64,000 nucleotides of DNA from Rotaria sordida (lineage: Eukaryota; Rotifera; Eurotatoria; Philodinida; Philodinidae), in contig CAJNOL010001433.1 of the NCBI GenBank assembly GCA_905250125.1, positions 1 to 64,000 of the forward strand, given 5' to 3'. The notes beneath the pieces were generated by a model. That model did no database searches. It worked only from the letters and a program-made list of their open reading frames with translations, and was not told the DNA's origin. Made by a program: the position numbers and the translations under genes. Of this stretch, positions 62,951-64,000 are shown one piece after another. The first letter of the stretch is position 1. Every line of letters starts with the position of its first letter.

Positions 62951-63882
62951 TACAGTCGGCGACAAAAGTTTAAGTGAAATTAGTTTTTTGGTATTTTTTT
63001 CACATTTCTTTTTGAATATATTTTTTTCATATTATGAGGTACAGATATGATTCAAACGGTGAAATAGATGGTATGAGAGGCCAGCTAAATGATATACAAT
63101 AGAATGAGACTCTGTGTGTCAATATAAGTTTATCATAATTAAAATAATTTTTTCCTATGCAAAAAAAACGATTTTACATGCCTTTTGGTATTTCACATTT
63201 CTTAACCAAGAGATTTGTCCTAAAATGAAAAACAACTATATGGATTAATAGAGCACTCTAAGCTCTATCAGTTAATAAAAAAGATTTTTTCCTCGAGTCG
63301 ATCTTCACCTCCAAAATTTGGCTTTAGTGAGAAGAGTCAGCAAGACAAAAGAGGTGTAAATACTCCTACTAGCTCCCTCTTATCACAATATTTTATACGC
63401 CATTAGAAAGAACATTCAAAACTAAACAAAAAATTTCTTTTTGAAGTTTGAATATCATTGACTTTTCATGATCATGTCGTTGAAATAAAGTTTTGAGGCG
63501 TACATATTGCTTCTTGTTTTCTTTATTGTTTTGCTGTGAGAAATATTCTTACCCTCTTCACTAAAGCCAAATTTTGGAGGTGAAGATCGACTCGAGGAAA
63601 AAATCTTTTTTTATTAACTGATAGAGCTTAGAGTGCTCTATTAATCCATATAGTTGTTTTTCATTTTAGGACAAATCTCTTGGTTAGGAAATGTGAAATA
63701 CTAAAAGGCATGTAAATTTGTTTTTTTGTATAATAGTATATCATTTAGCTGGCCTCTCTTACCATCTATATCACCATTTGAATCATATCTGTACCTCATA
63801 ATATGAAGAAAATATATTCAAAAAGAAATGTGAAAAAAATACCAAAAAACTAATTTCACTTAAACTTCTGTCGCCGACTGTA
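62951..63882. mobile_element. Tc1/mariner-type foldback MITE with TA target sites
   Basis: The element spans 62953-63880 (928 bp) between TA dinucleotides. Ends are CAGTCGGCGACA and its exact reverse complement. The arms extend over several hundred bases with an inner, better conserved part (CTCGAGTCGATCTTCACCTC against its complement). No transposase. The left arm is the same family as the truncated copy at 37841. Confidence 0.8.
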
Positions 63883-64000
63883 TATTAGAACAGAAGGAAA
63901 AAAAATACGAAGAGAAAATATACATGAACATACGACACGTATTATTCGCAAGTTCATTGGATTGATTACATATTTTCTTGATAAACTGGTCTTTCTTTAT

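Larger units (their letters stand above)
56415..64000. other. 7.6-kb stretch upstream of DLGAP without a recognisable gene
   Basis: It may hold untranslated 5' exons and the promoter of DLGAP. I see a polypyrimidine CTT/CTC tract (57240-57310), an ATCA microsatellite (58511-58534), a degenerate foldback (59650-60090), a telomere-motif hairpin (60636-60715) and a mariner-type foldback (62953-63880). Open frames here have no protein character I trust. Confidence 0.55.

Noticed and set aside
1..64000. CRISPR arrays, bacterial operons, rRNA genes, retrotransposon reverse transcriptase or viral genes
   Set aside because: None seen. Repeats are inverted and irregular, not spaced direct repeats, and no polymerase, integrase or capsid motif was recognised in the translations.

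Overview
The window is animal nuclear DNA, roughly 70% A+T by eye, with phase-consistent GT-AG introns, many of them only about 45-110 bp, between A/T-biased exons. The gene set is metazoan: a FEM1 E3 adaptor, an Id-like HLH protein, a GT10 fucosyltransferase, a mitochondrial VDAC porin, malate dehydrogenase 1B, an endostatin-bearing collagen and a DLGAP/GKAP synaptic scaffold. Very A/T-rich short introns, a one-domain chitin-binding secreted protein and scattered TGTGGG-like motifs (the telomere unit reported for bdelloid rotifers) make a rotifer, perhaps a bdelloid, my best guess. That is inference; a phylogeny of VDAC or MDH1B would decide it. Two runs of 100 N are scaffold gaps.

Layout. 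1-2.7 kb: a possible minus-strand exon at the edge, then old repeats. 2.7-5.6 kb: three-exon FEM1 gene (+). 5.6-10.2 kb: no gene seen. 10.2-10.7 kb: two-exon Id-like HLH gene (-). 10.7-19.5 kb: gene-poor, with foldback repeats. 19.5-22.0 kb: alpha-1,3-fucosyltransferase (+). 23.1-24.9 kb: six-exon uncharacterised gene (+), convergent with a secreted chitin-binding gene (25.2-26.2 kb, -) that is followed upstream by another uncharacterised minus-strand gene (26.4-27.3 kb). 27.3-32.1 kb: repeats, including a hAT-type MITE with an 8-bp target duplication. 32.1-35.7 kb: VDAC (-), head to head with MDH1B (+, 36.1-40.4 kb). MDH1B has its first two and last four exons, but its catalytic middle is not visible; that interval holds minus-strand coding remnants, a mariner-type foldback and an N gap. 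40.9-42.6 kb: Q/N/H-rich gene (+) whose stop is 2 bp from the stop of the convergent multiplexin-like collagen (42.6-48.6 kb, -). 49.0-56.4 kb: DLGAP (-). 56.4-64.0 kb: no gene seen; foldback repeats.

None of the neighbouring genes form an evident pathway; the layout is that of an ordinary compact animal locus. What stands out is the amount of inverted-repeat (foldback/MITE) DNA in introns and intergenic space, the interrupted MDH1B, the very reduced endostatin collagen and a dispersed set of telomere-motif hairpins. I found no convincing wholly new system. All exon structures below were worked out by hand from splice sites and reading phase; for each multi-exon gene the summed exon length divides by three and ends in one stop codon.
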